The translations under genes were made by a program, and so were the position numbers. The notes below the pieces were generated by a model that ran no database searches, was not told the DNA's origin, and saw only the letters and a program-made list of their open reading frames with translations. From assembly GCA_024508855.1 (NCBI GenBank), contig JANINJ010000018.1, forward strand, positions 1-57,287: DNA of 57,287 nt. The letters are read 5' to 3'. Position 1 is the stretch's first letter; each line of letters starts with the position of its first letter. The stretch comes from Xanthobacteraceae bacterium (GTDB taxonomy: Bacteria > Pseudomonadota > Alphaproteobacteria > Rhizobiales > Xanthobacteraceae). Shown one piece after another: positions 34,771 through 43,104 of the stretch.

Positions 34771-34992
34771 TCCACGCTTACGTCGGCGAGCCGCCGATCG
34801 CGGCTTGTTGAAGCGCGTACGACCAGCGAGCGTCCGGCCGGGTCGCGGCCGGCGCCTGTCGGGACGAATTCGAAGGCTGCCATGACATGCCCGAATTCGC
34901 TCCAACTCCGGGGCTACTGCATTCTTTTCCCGCGAACTTGTATTAGGTTCGCGCGGGACGCTTGATTCCCGTTTGCATAAAGGGCCTCGCCG
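34771..34992. other. Intergenic region after rpmF
   Basis: 222 bases. A degenerate inverted pair of CGAATTCG near 34866-34901 is the only structure I see. There is no coding character and no clear terminator. Confidence 0.4.
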
Positions 34993-35688
34993 ATGTCCAT
35001 GGTCGGTTTCCCGCTGCTGCTGATTCCGCTCGCGATCTTCAATATCATCGTCTTCCTGATGCCGGGCGTGTCGCTATCGGCGCCGGTCTTCACGCTGGCC
35101 CTGATGTCGGGCGTGTCGTGGACGGTCACCCTCGGCGATATCTTCCTCGCCGGCGGAATCTTCTTGTTGATGCTCGAAATCATCAAGGGGGCACGGCCGG
35201 GCGGCAAGTACCTCATGGATCACCTGCTGTCGCTGATCCTGTTGGGCGGTGCGGCGGCCGAATTCGTGCTGTTGCCGCAGTTCGGCAACTCGACCTACTT
35301 CCTGCTGACGGCATTGGCCTTCGTCGATTTCGTTTCCGGCATTGCGCTGCGAACACGACGCCCCCGTCGCGTTGCTCCGGTTGTCGCGCCGGCGGAGCAA
35401 ACCAGGGTACAGGAACCGCGCGCAGAGACAATCAAGCCGCAGGAAACCGTGCGAACCGAACCGCGTGTCGATGTGCCTCCGGCACCGACCCCAGCGCCGG
35501 CTCCAACTCCGCGGCCCCCGGAGCCGGTTGTAATCACGCCGCCGCCTGAACCTGAAGTGTTGCTGCCTGCGCCCGCTCCGCCGCCGGCCAACGATCCCTC
35601 ACCGCAGGTCCCGTCGCCGGGACTGCAACCTGCGAGCGAACCACGGCCGTCGGGCGATACACCGCCGCGCGAAAGTCCCAAATTCTAG
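34993..35688 (+). CDS. Hypothetical membrane protein with proline-rich tail
   Basis: 231 residues. Residues 1-120 hold about four membrane segments (FPLLLIPLAIFNIIVFLMPG, LGDIFLAGGIFLLMLEIIKGA, LMDHLLSLILLGGAAAEFVLL, YFLLTALAFVDFVSGIAL). The remainder is a Pro/Ala/Glu-rich low-complexity tail (PAPTPAPAPTPRPPEP). I recognise no family name; similar small integral proteins occur in Rhizobiales. The tail would be cytoplasmic or periplasmic and disordered. Its stop codon TAG shares the tetranucleotide CTAG with the stop of the convergent gene at 35685. Confidence 0.75.
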   Translation: MSMVGFPLLLIPLAIFNIIVFLMPGVSLSAPVFTLALMSGVSWTVTLGDIFLAGGIFLLMLEIIKGARPGGKYLMDHLLSLILLGGAAAEFVLLPQFGNSTYFLLTALAFVDFVSGIALRTRRPRRVAPVVAPAEQTRVQEPRAETIKPQETVRTEPRVDVPPAPTPAPAPTPRPPEPVVITPPPEPEVLLPAPAPPPANDPSPQVPSPGLQPASEPRPSGDTPPRESPKF

Positions 35689-36017
35689 ATGCTGCGCGAT
35701 AGTTGCGTGCCCGGCAACGGCACGTGCCGGGCGTTGTCCTGGGCAACGACGGCTCGATAGGCAACTTGCGCATCCGCGGTGCTTCCGCGACGCAAGGTCC
35801 GCGTTTCGGGAATCTGGTTGGCCGTGGCGATCAATTGCGTCACGAAGGACGCATCCGGACGTCGCGAATACACGATCATGGAACGTTCGGCTGCCGGCGT
35901 AGTTGACACCAATGCCGTATTCCCTGCTGTGGGCTCCGGCTTGTCGGGCTCGGGCTCGGGCGAGGCGAATGGGTAACCGCTCGTTGGGGCAGTCCGGCCA
36001 ATCGAAGCGACGAACAT
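35685..36017 (-). CDS. Conserved small hypothetical protein
   Basis: 110 residues: a Pro/Glu/Ser-rich N-terminal half, then a compact C-terminal segment SFVTQLIATANQIPETRTLRRGSTADAQVAYRA that I recognise as recurring in short unnamed proteins of Bradyrhizobium-like genomes. There is no signal peptide, membrane segment or catalytic motif. The stop overlaps the stop of the plus-strand gene ending at 35688 by four bases. GGGATCGG lies upstream of the ATG. The function is unknown. Confidence 0.65.
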   Translation of the reverse strand: MFVASIGRTAPTSGYPFASPEPEPDKPEPTAGNTALVSTTPAAERSMIVYSRRPDASFVTQLIATANQIPETRTLRRGSTADAQVAYRAVVAQDNARHVPLPGTQLSRSI

Positions 36018-36222
36018 GAGATGTCCGATCCCTGGCGTTACGTCCCGTTTCGGGACATCGAATCATTCTTGATCCAGGCTTCGCAAGAGCCGTGCCGACT
36101 CCTGGTCCGCGAAGCGCAGGGAACCTTTTTCGATTTATTTAATAACTTCGCCTAGCGTTGCTGCCGGAGGAGGCCCTATCTTTTCCACGGGAATCACTCC
36201 GGCGTCCCAGAATGAGGCGATC

Positions 36223-38028
36223 TTGAACCCAGTCTCGTGCCCGACCGGTAGATATGCAGTCGCCAAGGACAACTCCGGCAATGGTTCAACGACGGTCGCA
36301 CGCCGACTTGCGTACGGCGACAGCGTGAACGTGCCTCAATCGATCGATCTTCGTGCCTCGGCCATCCTGGCGTCGCTCGATCAGGCGGCGTTTGTCTGGG
36401 ATTTGGCGACCGATGCCATGGCGTGGAGCGGCCATGGTGAATCGGTATTCCGCAACATTCCCGAAAGCGCGATCGCAACCGGCGCCGCTTTTTCGCAACT
36501 GATCGAGCCGTCGCACGCGATCCGCACCGATGCCGTGATGGCCTCCACTGCGACCGATCTCGGCGAGGGCGTGCCGTATTGCATCGAATACGGCGTCCGC
36601 GCGGAGACGTCAGCCGCGGTGATCTGGATCGAGGAATCCGGGCGCTGGTTCGCCGACGCCAACGGCAGGCCGACTCGGGTTCAGGGGGTCGTCCGGGTCA
36701 ACAACGAACGGCACGAGCACGAAGAGCAGCTTCTCCGGCTGGCGCAGCACGACCCGTTGACCGGCGAGCTCAATCGCAGCCATCTGGTAGCGTCGCTGGC
36801 CGAGACATTCGAGGACGCTGCGCGCTTCCGCTCCACTTTCGCCTTCATGGTGGTCGGCATCGATCACCTGACGCGGGTCAACGACGCCTTCGGATTCGAC
36901 GTCGCCGATGAAGTCATCAGGGAAGTCGCCCAGCGCATCCGCGCGCGGTTGCGCAGCGGCGATGTGCTCGGGCGTTTCTCCGGCAACAAGTTCGGTCTGA
37001 TCCTGAAGGATTGCAGCGTCGAGGACATGCATGTCGTCGCCGAGCGATTCCTTGCCGGCGTACGCGACGAGGTGGTGCCGACCAAGTCGGGACCGGTAGC
37101 GGTCACCGTATCGATCGGCGCCGTCAGCGTCCCGCGATATGCGCGAAATGTTGACGAGGCCATGAACCGAGCGCAGGAAGCCTTCGAACTGACCAAGAAC
37201 CGCCGTCTCGGCTCGTTCTCGATCTGGCAGCCGAACGTCGAGCGCGAAACGCAGCGGCGTCTCAATATCCGCGTGACCGACGAGATCGTGACCGCGCTCA
37301 ACGAGCGGCGGATCACGATGGCATTCGAGCCGGTCGTCGCAACCAACGATCGGGACCATGCGGTGTTCTACGAGGCGCTGGTCCGCATGAAGCAGAACGA
37401 CGGCCGCGTTCTGCTCGCGCCCGATATCGTGCCGGTTGCCGAGAAACTCGGCCTGATCAGGCTTGTCGATCATCGCGTGCTCGAACTGGTGATCGCAGAA
37501 CTCGCCATTGCTCCGGATGTGCAGCTCAGTCTCAATATCTCTCCCGGCACCACGATGGATCCGGATTGGTGGGCCAGCATCGATTCGCTACTGCGTGCGA
37601 ATCCCGGCGCGGCGGAGCGGTTGATCGTCGAGATCACCGAAACGGTTGCGATTCAGGATCTGGACGACGTCCGCGGCTTCGTCACGCGCTTGAAGAACTT
37701 CGGCTGCCGTATCGCCATCGACGATTTCGGTGCGGGATACACCTCGTTCCGTAACCTGCGTAAACTGGGGGTCGATATCGTCAAGATCGACGGCGCGTTC
37801 GTGCAGAACATCGCACGGTCGAGCGACGACCGTGCTTTCGTGCAGACCTTGATCGATCTGGCGCGGCGTCTCGATATCAAGACGGTCGCGGAATGGGTTC
37901 AGGACGAGGAATCCGTGCGGCTATTGTCCGGCTGGGGTTGCGACTATATCCAGGGGCGTTTGATCGGCCTCGCGTCTTCCGCAAGGCCCTGGCTGCCGGA
38001 CAGCGCAACGCGCCCGGCTGTCAGCTAG
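36223..38028 (+). CDS. PAS-like / degenerate GGDEF / EAL cyclic-di-GMP phosphodiesterase
   Basis: About 601 residues from TTG 36223 (GAGGCG upstream; start uncertain, GTG codons near 36328 are alternatives). An N-terminal PAS-like sensor (about 40-165, ending RVNNERHEHEEQLLRLAQHDPLTG) leads to a GGDEF domain whose signature is SGNKF at 253-257, so it cannot make c-di-GMP and is likely regulatory. The EAL domain looks complete: EAL at 384-386, LNIS, VEITET, IDDFGAGYTS, VKIDGAFV and QGRLIG. One catalytic-loop motif, usually AEGVE, reads AEWVQD here, keeping the first Glu. Predicted activity is c-di-GMP hydrolysis. Confidence 0.9.
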   Translation: MNPVSCPTGRYAVAKDNSGNGSTTVARRLAYGDSVNVPQSIDLRASAILASLDQAAFVWDLATDAMAWSGHGESVFRNIPESAIATGAAFSQLIEPSHAIRTDAVMASTATDLGEGVPYCIEYGVRAETSAAVIWIEESGRWFADANGRPTRVQGVVRVNNERHEHEEQLLRLAQHDPLTGELNRSHLVASLAETFEDAARFRSTFAFMVVGIDHLTRVNDAFGFDVADEVIREVAQRIRARLRSGDVLGRFSGNKFGLILKDCSVEDMHVVAERFLAGVRDEVVPTKSGPVAVTVSIGAVSVPRYARNVDEAMNRAQEAFELTKNRRLGSFSIWQPNVERETQRRLNIRVTDEIVTALNERRITMAFEPVVATNDRDHAVFYEALVRMKQNDGRVLLAPDIVPVAEKLGLIRLVDHRVLELVIAELAIAPDVQLSLNISPGTTMDPDWWASIDSLLRANPGAAERLIVEITETVAIQDLDDVRGFVTRLKNFGCRIAIDDFGAGYTSFRNLRKLGVDIVKIDGAFVQNIARSSDDRAFVQTLIDLARRLDIKTVAEWVQDEESVRLLSGWGCDYIQGRLIGLASSARPWLPDSATRPAVS

Positions 38029-38092
38029 AGTCCCGAGCACGAACTCCGCTCACCGTATTTCATGTTGGCTACAGCATCTCCACGATCACCGG

Positions 38093-38239
38093 CGTCGTCC
38101 CTACGCAGGCGGGTACCCATACGCCGTGTCGTCAATGTTGGATGGGGCGTGAATCGCGCGGTAGAGCATGCAAACCGCATTGTGCGGTTTTCACCACTCA
38201 TACTCTGGGATATGGGTCCCTGCCTGCGCAGGGACGACG
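38093..38239. repeat. Intergenic inverted repeat, REP-like, class 1
   Basis: The left arm 38093-38121 (begins CGTCGTCCCTACGCAGGC, ends ACCCATA) pairs with the right arm 38211-38239 (TATGGGTCCCTGCCTGCG...GACGACG). Inside, AAACCGCA (38172-38179) and TGCGGTTT (38183-38190) form a second tight hairpin followed by TCA. It fills most of the space between the GGDEF-EAL and phaR genes, which are convergent, and may act as a terminator. Half of the same repeat recurs at 56514-56540. Confidence 0.8.
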
Positions 38240-38327
38240 TTGTGGATGGGGAGAGGTCGCGCATCAACGCTGCCGCCGTCATCACCGGGCTTGTCCCGAT
38301 GATCATGTCTTCCTTCTGTAGAAGACG

Positions 38328-38927
38328 TTACTCGCCGGTCTTGTTCGTGTCCTTCGACATGCGCTCGAGGCGATCCTGCATGTCCTTCATCTGACGGCGT
38401 AGATCCTCGATGTTGTCCGGCTCGGGAGTTTCCTCCGGCTCGGGCTCGGGCGCAGCAGCGCTGGCGGGGCGGGTTGGAACGAACGGCTTGAACATCGAGA
38501 AGGTGCGCTCGAACAACTCCATGTTGCGGCGGACGTGTTCCTCGAGCGAGGCGAACGGTCCGTTGCTGAAAGTGGAGGTCATCTGCTTCCGGAACTTCTC
38601 CTGTTCGCGGGTCAGAGTATCGATGGACTGTTCCAGATAGCGCGGCACCACCATCTGCATGCTGTCGCCGTAGAACCGGATCAGTTGCCGCAGGAAGGTG
38701 GTCGGCAGCAGGTTCTGGCCGGCCTTGTTTTCCTGTTCGAAAATGATCTGCGCGAGCACGGACCGGGTGATGTCGTCGCCCGTCTTGGCATCGTACACCA
38801 GAAAATCCTCGCCATTCTTGACCATCGCGGCCAGGTCTTCGAGGGTCACATAAGTGCTGGTACCGGTATTATAGAGCCGCCGATTAGCGTACTTCTTGAT
38901 TGTCGTGGGTTGTTCTGTTTTCGCCAT
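38328..38927 (-). CDS. phaR: Polyhydroxyalkanoate synthesis repressor PhaR
   Basis: 199 residues. The DNA-binding PHB-accumulation domain starts directly at the N-terminus (TTIKKYANRRLYNTGTSTYVTLEDLAAMV), followed by the PHB_acc segment (SVLAQIIFEQENKAGQNLLPTTFLRQLIRFYGDSM), a Pro/Glu-rich linker and a C-terminal coiled coil (DLRRQMKDMQDRLERM). PhaR binds PHB and DNA, and derepresses granule genes when polymer accumulates. The start is MAKTEQ at 38927; MCEHMAKT at 38939 is the alternative. It is divergent from phaA. Confidence 0.95.
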   Translation of the reverse strand: MAKTEQPTTIKKYANRRLYNTGTSTYVTLEDLAAMVKNGEDFLVYDAKTGDDITRSVLAQIIFEQENKAGQNLLPTTFLRQLIRFYGDSMQMVVPRYLEQSIDTLTREQEKFRKQMTSTFSNGPFASLEEHVRRNMELFERTFSMFKPFVPTRPASAAAPEPEPEETPEPDNIEDLRRQMKDMQDRLERMSKDTNKTGE

Positions 38928-39347
38928 ATGCTCACACATATTCACCGAGGACAGGAACCCGCCGCGTGGTGCAATTGCGCGGCCGGACAGCGCGTTGCAA
39001 CAAAGTAAGCACTTTCGGCCGTGTTCGGCTACCGTTTTGTGCAGCAAAGTTAATTGCCGAAAGACCCGGCACGTCCGCTGCCTGTGTCCCGCTACCCCGG
39101 AAAAGGGTGTGAGCAAACAAAATGATAGCGGCGAGGCTCCGAACCCGCCCTGTGGCCGCGGGCTTTTGTTGCAGCAAGGTGTGCAGCACGGCGCAATATT
39201 GAATGCAGCGCCGAAGCCACTTTCTGCATCTGGCCAATTGACACGCCCCAACTAGGTTAACAGGATAGCCGGCGAGAGGCCCGCCGCTCTGGCGGTTGCC
39301 GTCCCAACATCAGAAAATTCATACGTCCTCAAGCCCAGGAGATGTCC
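38928..39347. promoter_or_regulatory. phaR-phaA divergent control region with repeated TGCAGCA motifs
   Basis: 420 bases without a gene. TTGCAACAAAG (38995-39005), GTGCAGCAAAG (39039-39049), TTGCAGCAAGG (39169-39179) and GTGCAGCACGG (39181-39191) share the pattern kTGCArCAmrG, the last two in tandem at 12-base spacing. A TGCAGCG follows at 39204. These resemble half of the TGC/GCA-rich sites I recall for PhaR and are candidate operators for autoregulation and phaAB control. Confidence 0.55.
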
Positions 39348-40526
39348 ATGTCAGACGATGTCGTCATCGTCAGTGCCGCCCGTACCCCGGTCGGAAGCTT
39401 CAACGGCGCTTTCGCCACCGTGCCGGCGCACGACCTCGGCGCGGTTGCCATCAAGGCCGCGCTGGAACGCGCTGGCATCGAGCCGGGCCGCGTCTCGGAA
39501 GTCATCATGGGGCAGATTCTCACTGCGGCGCAGGGCCAGAATCCGGCCCGTCAGGCCTCGATCGCCGCCGGCATCCCGGTGGAGAGCCCGGCCTGGGGCG
39601 TCAATCAATTGTGCGGCTCCGGCCTGCGCACCGTGGCGCTCGGCTACCAGGCCATTCTCAATGGCGATTCCGATGTCGTCGTCGCCGGCGGACAGGAGTC
39701 CATGAGCATGGCGCCGCACGCGCAGTATCTGCGTGGCGGCGTGAAGATGGGCGGCCTCGAACTGGTCGACACCATGATCAAGGACGGTCTGTGGGACGCC
39801 TTCAACGGCTATCACATGGGCAACACCGCCGAGAACGTGGCGCGGCAATATCAGATCACCCGCCAGCAGCAGGATGAGTTCGCGACCGGCTCGCAGAACA
39901 AGGCCGAAGCGGCGCAGAAGGCCGGCAAGTTCAAGGACGAGATCGCGCCGGTCACCATCAAGTCGCGCAAAGGCGATATCGTCGTCGACACCGACGAATA
40001 TCCGAAGGCGGGCGTGACCGTTGAAGGTATCGCCAAGCTGCGCCCGGCGTTCGAGAAGGACGGCACCGTGACCGCCGCCAACGCGTCCGGCATCAATGAC
40101 GGCGCTGCGGCCGTGGTGCTGATGACCGCGAAGCAGGCCGCGAAGGAGGGCAAGACGCCGATCGCACGCATCGTGTCGTGGGCGCATGCCGGCGTCGATC
40201 CGAAGATCATGGGCACCGGCCCGATCCCGGCATCCCGCGCCGCGCTGAAGAAGGCCGGCTGGAATATTGCCGACCTCGATCTGATCGAAGCCAATGAGGC
40301 GTTTGCGGCGCAGGCCTGCGCAGTGAACAAGGATCTCGGCTGGGATACGTCGAAGGTCAACGTCAACGGCGGCGCGATCGCCATCGGTCATCCGGTCGGT
40401 GCTTCCGGCGCGCGCGTGCTGGTGACCTTGCTGCACGAAATGCAGAAGCGCGATTCCAAGAAGGGACTCGCGACCCTGTGCATCGGCGGCGGCATGGGCA
40501 TCGCCATGTGCATCGAGCGCAACTGA
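39348..40526 (+). CDS. phaA: Acetyl-CoA C-acetyltransferase (beta-ketothiolase)
   Basis: 392 residues. Thiolase with nucleophilic Cys89 in [14 protein letters not shown], the NEAFAAQ motif, [11 protein letters not shown] with the catalytic His, and Cys in [12 protein letters not shown]. It condenses two acetyl-CoA to acetoacetyl-CoA, the first step of polyhydroxybutyrate synthesis. Two ATGs are close: 39342 overlaps the AGGAG Shine-Dalgarno, so the ATG at 39348, seven bases after it, is preferred. It precedes phaB by about 185 bases with a terminator between, so the two may be separately transcribed. The PHB synthase gene is not in the window. Confidence 0.95.
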   Translation: MSDDVVIVSAARTPVGSFNGAFATVPAHDLGAVAIKAALERAGIEPGRVSEVIMGQILTAAQGQNPARQASIAAGIPVESPAWGVNQLCGSGLRTVALGYQAILNGDSDVVVAGGQESMSMAPHAQYLRGGVKMGGLELVDTMIKDGLWDAFNGYHMGNTAENVARQYQITRQQQDEFATGSQNKAEAAQKAGKFKDEIAPVTIKSRKGDIVVDTDEYPKAGVTVEGIAKLRPAFEKDGTVTAANASGINDGAAAVVLMTAKQAAKEGKTPIARIVSWAHAGVDPKIMGTGPIPASRAALKKAGWNIADLDLIEANEAFAAQACAVNKDLGWDTSKVNVNGGAIAIGHPVGASGARVLVTLLHEMQKRDSKKGLATLCIGGGMGIAMCIERN

Positions 40527-40596
40527 GCGCCGCAGCGCCATCCCGCGCTATAAGTGATGACGCGATTACCGTTGTCACACTGCACTTCTAAAGTTC

Positions 40597-40628
40597 ATGC
40601 CCGGCACTGGAGTGCCGGGCATTTTTTT
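40597..40628 (+). terminator. Terminator after phaA
   Basis: ATGCCCGGCACT (40597-40608), loop GG, AGTGCCGGGCAT (40611-40622), run of seven T. A 12-base perfect stem. Confidence 0.95.
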
Positions 40629-40710
40629 CTTGCTGACGCCCATCGTCTTGCGGTTGACTGAAAGGCCGCGAATAATTGCGGCCCAGTAAAAAGATCACGA
40701 GGAGGATACA

Positions 40711-41436
40711 ATGGCGCGTGTTGCACTGGTTACCGGGGGAACGAGGGGAATTGGTGCCGCGATCAGCAAGGCGTTGAAGGCGGCGGGCTACAAGGTTGCT
40801 GCCAGCTACGCGGGCAACGACGCGGCCGCAGAAAAATTCAAGGCCGAAACCGGTATTCCGGTGTTCAAGTGGGATGTCAGTTCGTTCGACGCCTGCACCG
40901 ATGGCATCAAGAAAGTGGAAGCCGAACTCGGGCCCGTTGAAATTCTTGTCAACAACGCCGGCATCACCAAGGACGGCGCGTTTCACAAGATGACCGTCGA
41001 TCAGTGGAATGCCGTGATCAACACCAACCTCGGCTCGCTGTTCAACATGACGCGCCCGGTGATCGAGGGCATGCGCGCCCGCAAGTTCGGCCGCATCATC
41101 AACATCTCTTCGATCAACGGCCAGAAAGGGCAGTTCGGCCAGGTGAATTATTCGGCGGCGAAGGCCGGCGACATCGGCTTCACCAAGGCGCTCGCGCTGG
41201 AGAACGCGAAGGGCGGCATCACCGTCAACGTGATCTGTCCCGGCTACATCAACACCGAGATGGTGCAAGCCGTGCCGAAGGATGTGGTCGAAAAGAGCAT
41301 CCTGCCGCAGATCCCGGTCAACCGTCTGGGGGAGCCGGAAGAAATCGCACGCGCGGTGGTCTTCCTCGCCGCCGAGGATGCCGGATTCATCACAGGTTCG
41401 ACGCTGACGGTGAACGGCGGGCAATATCACGCCTGA
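40711..41436 (+). CDS. phaB: Acetoacetyl-CoA reductase
   Basis: 241-residue SDR. It has the cofactor motif TGGTRGIG near residue 8, NNAG, the catalytic SSINGQKGQFGQVNYSAAK region with Ser, Tyr and Lys, and the C-terminus FITGSTLTVNGGQYHA typical of PhaB. It reduces acetoacetyl-CoA to (R)-3-hydroxybutyryl-CoA with NADPH for PHB. GAGGAGG lies seven bases before the ATG. It stands after the phaA terminator, so it has its own promoter or depends on read-through. Confidence 0.95.
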   Translation: MARVALVTGGTRGIGAAISKALKAAGYKVAASYAGNDAAAEKFKAETGIPVFKWDVSSFDACTDGIKKVEAELGPVEILVNNAGITKDGAFHKMTVDQWNAVINTNLGSLFNMTRPVIEGMRARKFGRIINISSINGQKGQFGQVNYSAAKAGDIGFTKALALENAKGGITVNVICPGYINTEMVQAVPKDVVEKSILPQIPVNRLGEPEEIARAVVFLAAEDAGFITGSTLTVNGGQYHA

Positions 41437-41444
41437 TAGCGATA

Positions 41445-41488
41445 GCGTTTTCGAGCGAAGTGGTGACCTGTTCGCGTGAAGAAAACGC
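41445..41488. repeat. Intergenic repeat after phaB
   Basis: GCGTTTTC (41445-41452) pairs with GAAAACGC (41481-41488); inside, TTCGAGCGAA and TTCGCGTGAA are near-copies. This resembles the cgttttc-agcgaagtgg element scattered through Bradyrhizobium-like genomes. Confidence 0.7.
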
Positions 41489-41497
41489 GTCAAAACA

Positions 41498-41539
41498 TAG
41501 AGCCCCGGTTCTGATTCTGTCAGAACCGGACAGGCTCTA
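41498..41539 (+). terminator. Strong hairpin after phaB
   Basis: TAGAGCC (41498-41504) and CCGGTTCTGA (41505-41514) pair with TCAGAACCGG (41520-41529) and GGCTCTA (41533-41539), with a three-base bulge. No long T-run follows, so it may be a repeat-derived terminator or an RNA-stability element. Confidence 0.7.
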
Positions 41540-41603
41540 AGACCTGAAGGCTTGTCATTTTGGGCGGCGCGTCTTACAGGCGCAGACTCGGAATGATGCA
41601 GCC

Positions 41604-42476
41604 ATGACTTCCCGCACAGCCACCTTCATCGGACTGACCGCGATCCTGATGTGGTCGCTGCTGGCTGCGCTCACGGTGATGACCGGGCGCATTCCGGCAT
41701 TTCAACTTGCCGCAATGACATTCGCGATCGGCGGCGCCGTCGGCTATGCAAGCCGGCTGTTGCGGACAGGAAGCGCGGCGTCGTTATGGCAGCCACTGAT
41801 CGCGTGGGTTGTCGGCGTCGGCGGCCTGTTCGGTTATCACGCGTTGTATTTTCTGGCGCTGCGGCTGGCGCCTCCGGCGGAAGCGGGCCTCTTGAATTAT
41901 CTGTGGCCGCTGTTGATCGTGCTGTTCTCTTCGCTGCTGCCTGGCGAGCGGCTCGCATTGCATCACGTCGTCGGTGCGTTGCTCGGGCTGATCGGCACGG
42001 TGTTGCTGTTCGCAGGCAATACCGGCACGCACTATGAGAGCGCGCAGATTCCCGGCTTTGTTGCGGCTTTCATCGCTGCCTTCGTCTGGGCGGCGTATTC
42101 GGTGATGTCGCGACGGTTGAAGGCGGTGCCGACCGATGCCGTCGCAGGCTTCTGCCTGGCTACGGCGCTGCTGGCGGCCGCAGTCCATCTCGGTGTCGAG
42201 ATCACGGTCTGGCCGGAGACGCCGGTACAATGGCTGGCGGTTCTTGCGCTCGGGATCGGTCCGGTGGGCGCGGCATTTTATGCATGGGATATCGGCATGA
42301 AGCGCGGCGACATCCGCGTGCTAGGCGCCGCGTCCTACGCGACGCCGCTACTCTCGACTGCGTTCCTGATTCTCGCGGGCTTTGCGCAGCCCACCGCAAC
42401 GATTGCACTCGCGGCATTCTTGATTGCCGGCGGCGGACTGATTGCGGCGAAGGACATGTTTCGGCTGCGGCGTTAG
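41604..42476 (+). CDS. DMT-superfamily exporter (EamA; YddG/RhtA-like)
   Basis: 290 residues, ten membrane segments in two EamA halves: TATFIGLTAILMWSLLAALTVMTGRIPAFQLAAMTF and IPGFVAAFIAAFVWAAYSVMSRRLKAVPTDAVAGF. The pattern SLLAALTVMTGRIPxFQLxAMTF and LNYLWPLLIVLFSSLLPGE resembles YddG-type aromatic amino-acid exporters. The C-terminus has the positive patch MFRLRR. It stands alone between the phaB hairpin and a large inverted repeat. The substrate is inferred, not shown. Confidence 0.88.
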   Translation: MTSRTATFIGLTAILMWSLLAALTVMTGRIPAFQLAAMTFAIGGAVGYASRLLRTGSAASLWQPLIAWVVGVGGLFGYHALYFLALRLAPPAEAGLLNYLWPLLIVLFSSLLPGERLALHHVVGALLGLIGTVLLFAGNTGTHYESAQIPGFVAAFIAAFVWAAYSVMSRRLKAVPTDAVAGFCLATALLAAAVHLGVEITVWPETPVQWLAVLALGIGPVGAAFYAWDIGMKRGDIRVLGAASYATPLLSTAFLILAGFAQPTATIALAAFLIAGGGLIAAKDMFRLRR

Positions 42477-42509
42477 GGCGTGATCGGGACAACCCACGAC
42501 ACGAAAGCC

Positions 42510-42610
42510 GTCATACTCCGCGAAGGCGGAGTATCCAGTATTCGAGACCGGATCGGATTTCGATCATACCCATTTCGAGTACTGGATCGTCCGCCTTCGC
42601 GGACGATGAC
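42510..42610. repeat. Large inverted repeat, class 2, after the DMT exporter gene
   Basis: Arms of 31 bases, 42510-42540 and 42580-42610, matching at about 27 positions (GTCATnnTCCGCGAAGGCGGAnnATCCAGTA). Each arm is also a local hairpin around TCCGCGAAGGCGGA. It lies between convergent genes and can form a cruciform-like structure or a terminator. Confidence 0.85.
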
Positions 42611-42669
42611 GCTGCATTTTTCGGTCAAGCAGGATGAGGGGATTCCCTCAGCGTAAAACTGATCGGACT

Positions 42670-43104
42670 CTAGCTGCCCGGTGTCCAGTCGCGCGGTGCC
42701 AGTTCGAAATGCGCAAATTCGAAGCCCGGCGCGACGGTGCATCCAACCAACGTCCAGTCGCCGTTGCTTTCCGCCGCCTGCCATGCGTGCGCCGGAACGA
42801 TCGCTTGCGGCGTGTCGCCGGCTGCAAGGTCCGGTCCGAGCCGCACCGTGCGGGCGCCGCTTTCATCTGCGATCTGTAACGTCAGCGTGTCGCCGGCGTA
42901 ATAGTGCCAGACCTCCGCCGCATCCACGCGGTGCCAATGCGAACGCTCGCCGCGCGCCAGCAGAAAGTAAATCGCGGTCGATGCCGAACGGCCGTCCGCA
43001 TCGCAGCGGGAATCGCGAAACGTCTCGCGAAAATGCCCGCCCTCGGGATGAGGCGCGAGTTGAAGCCGCGCGATGATCTCGGCCGCGGTTGGGCGCGATG
43101 CCAT
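42670..43104 (-). CDS. Cupin-domain protein (DUF985)
   Basis: 144 residues, single cupin barrel: LAPHPEGGHFRETFRD, STAIYFLLARGERSHWHRVDAAEVWHYYAGDTLTLQI, VVPAHAWQAAE-type strands (QAIVPAHAWQAAE) and VAPGFEFAHFELAPRDW. His residues in SHWHR and EVWHYY are the likely metal ligands. DUF985 proteins resemble sugar-related cupins; the biochemical role here is unknown. The ATG overlaps the gloB stop codon by one base (TGATG), so the two are translationally coupled on the minus strand. Confidence 0.88.
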   Translation of the reverse strand: MASRPTAAEIIARLQLAPHPEGGHFRETFRDSRCDADGRSASTAIYFLLARGERSHWHRVDAAEVWHYYAGDTLTLQIADESGARTVRLGPDLAAGDTPQAIVPAHAWQAAESNGDWTLVGCTVAPGFEFAHFELAPRDWTPGS

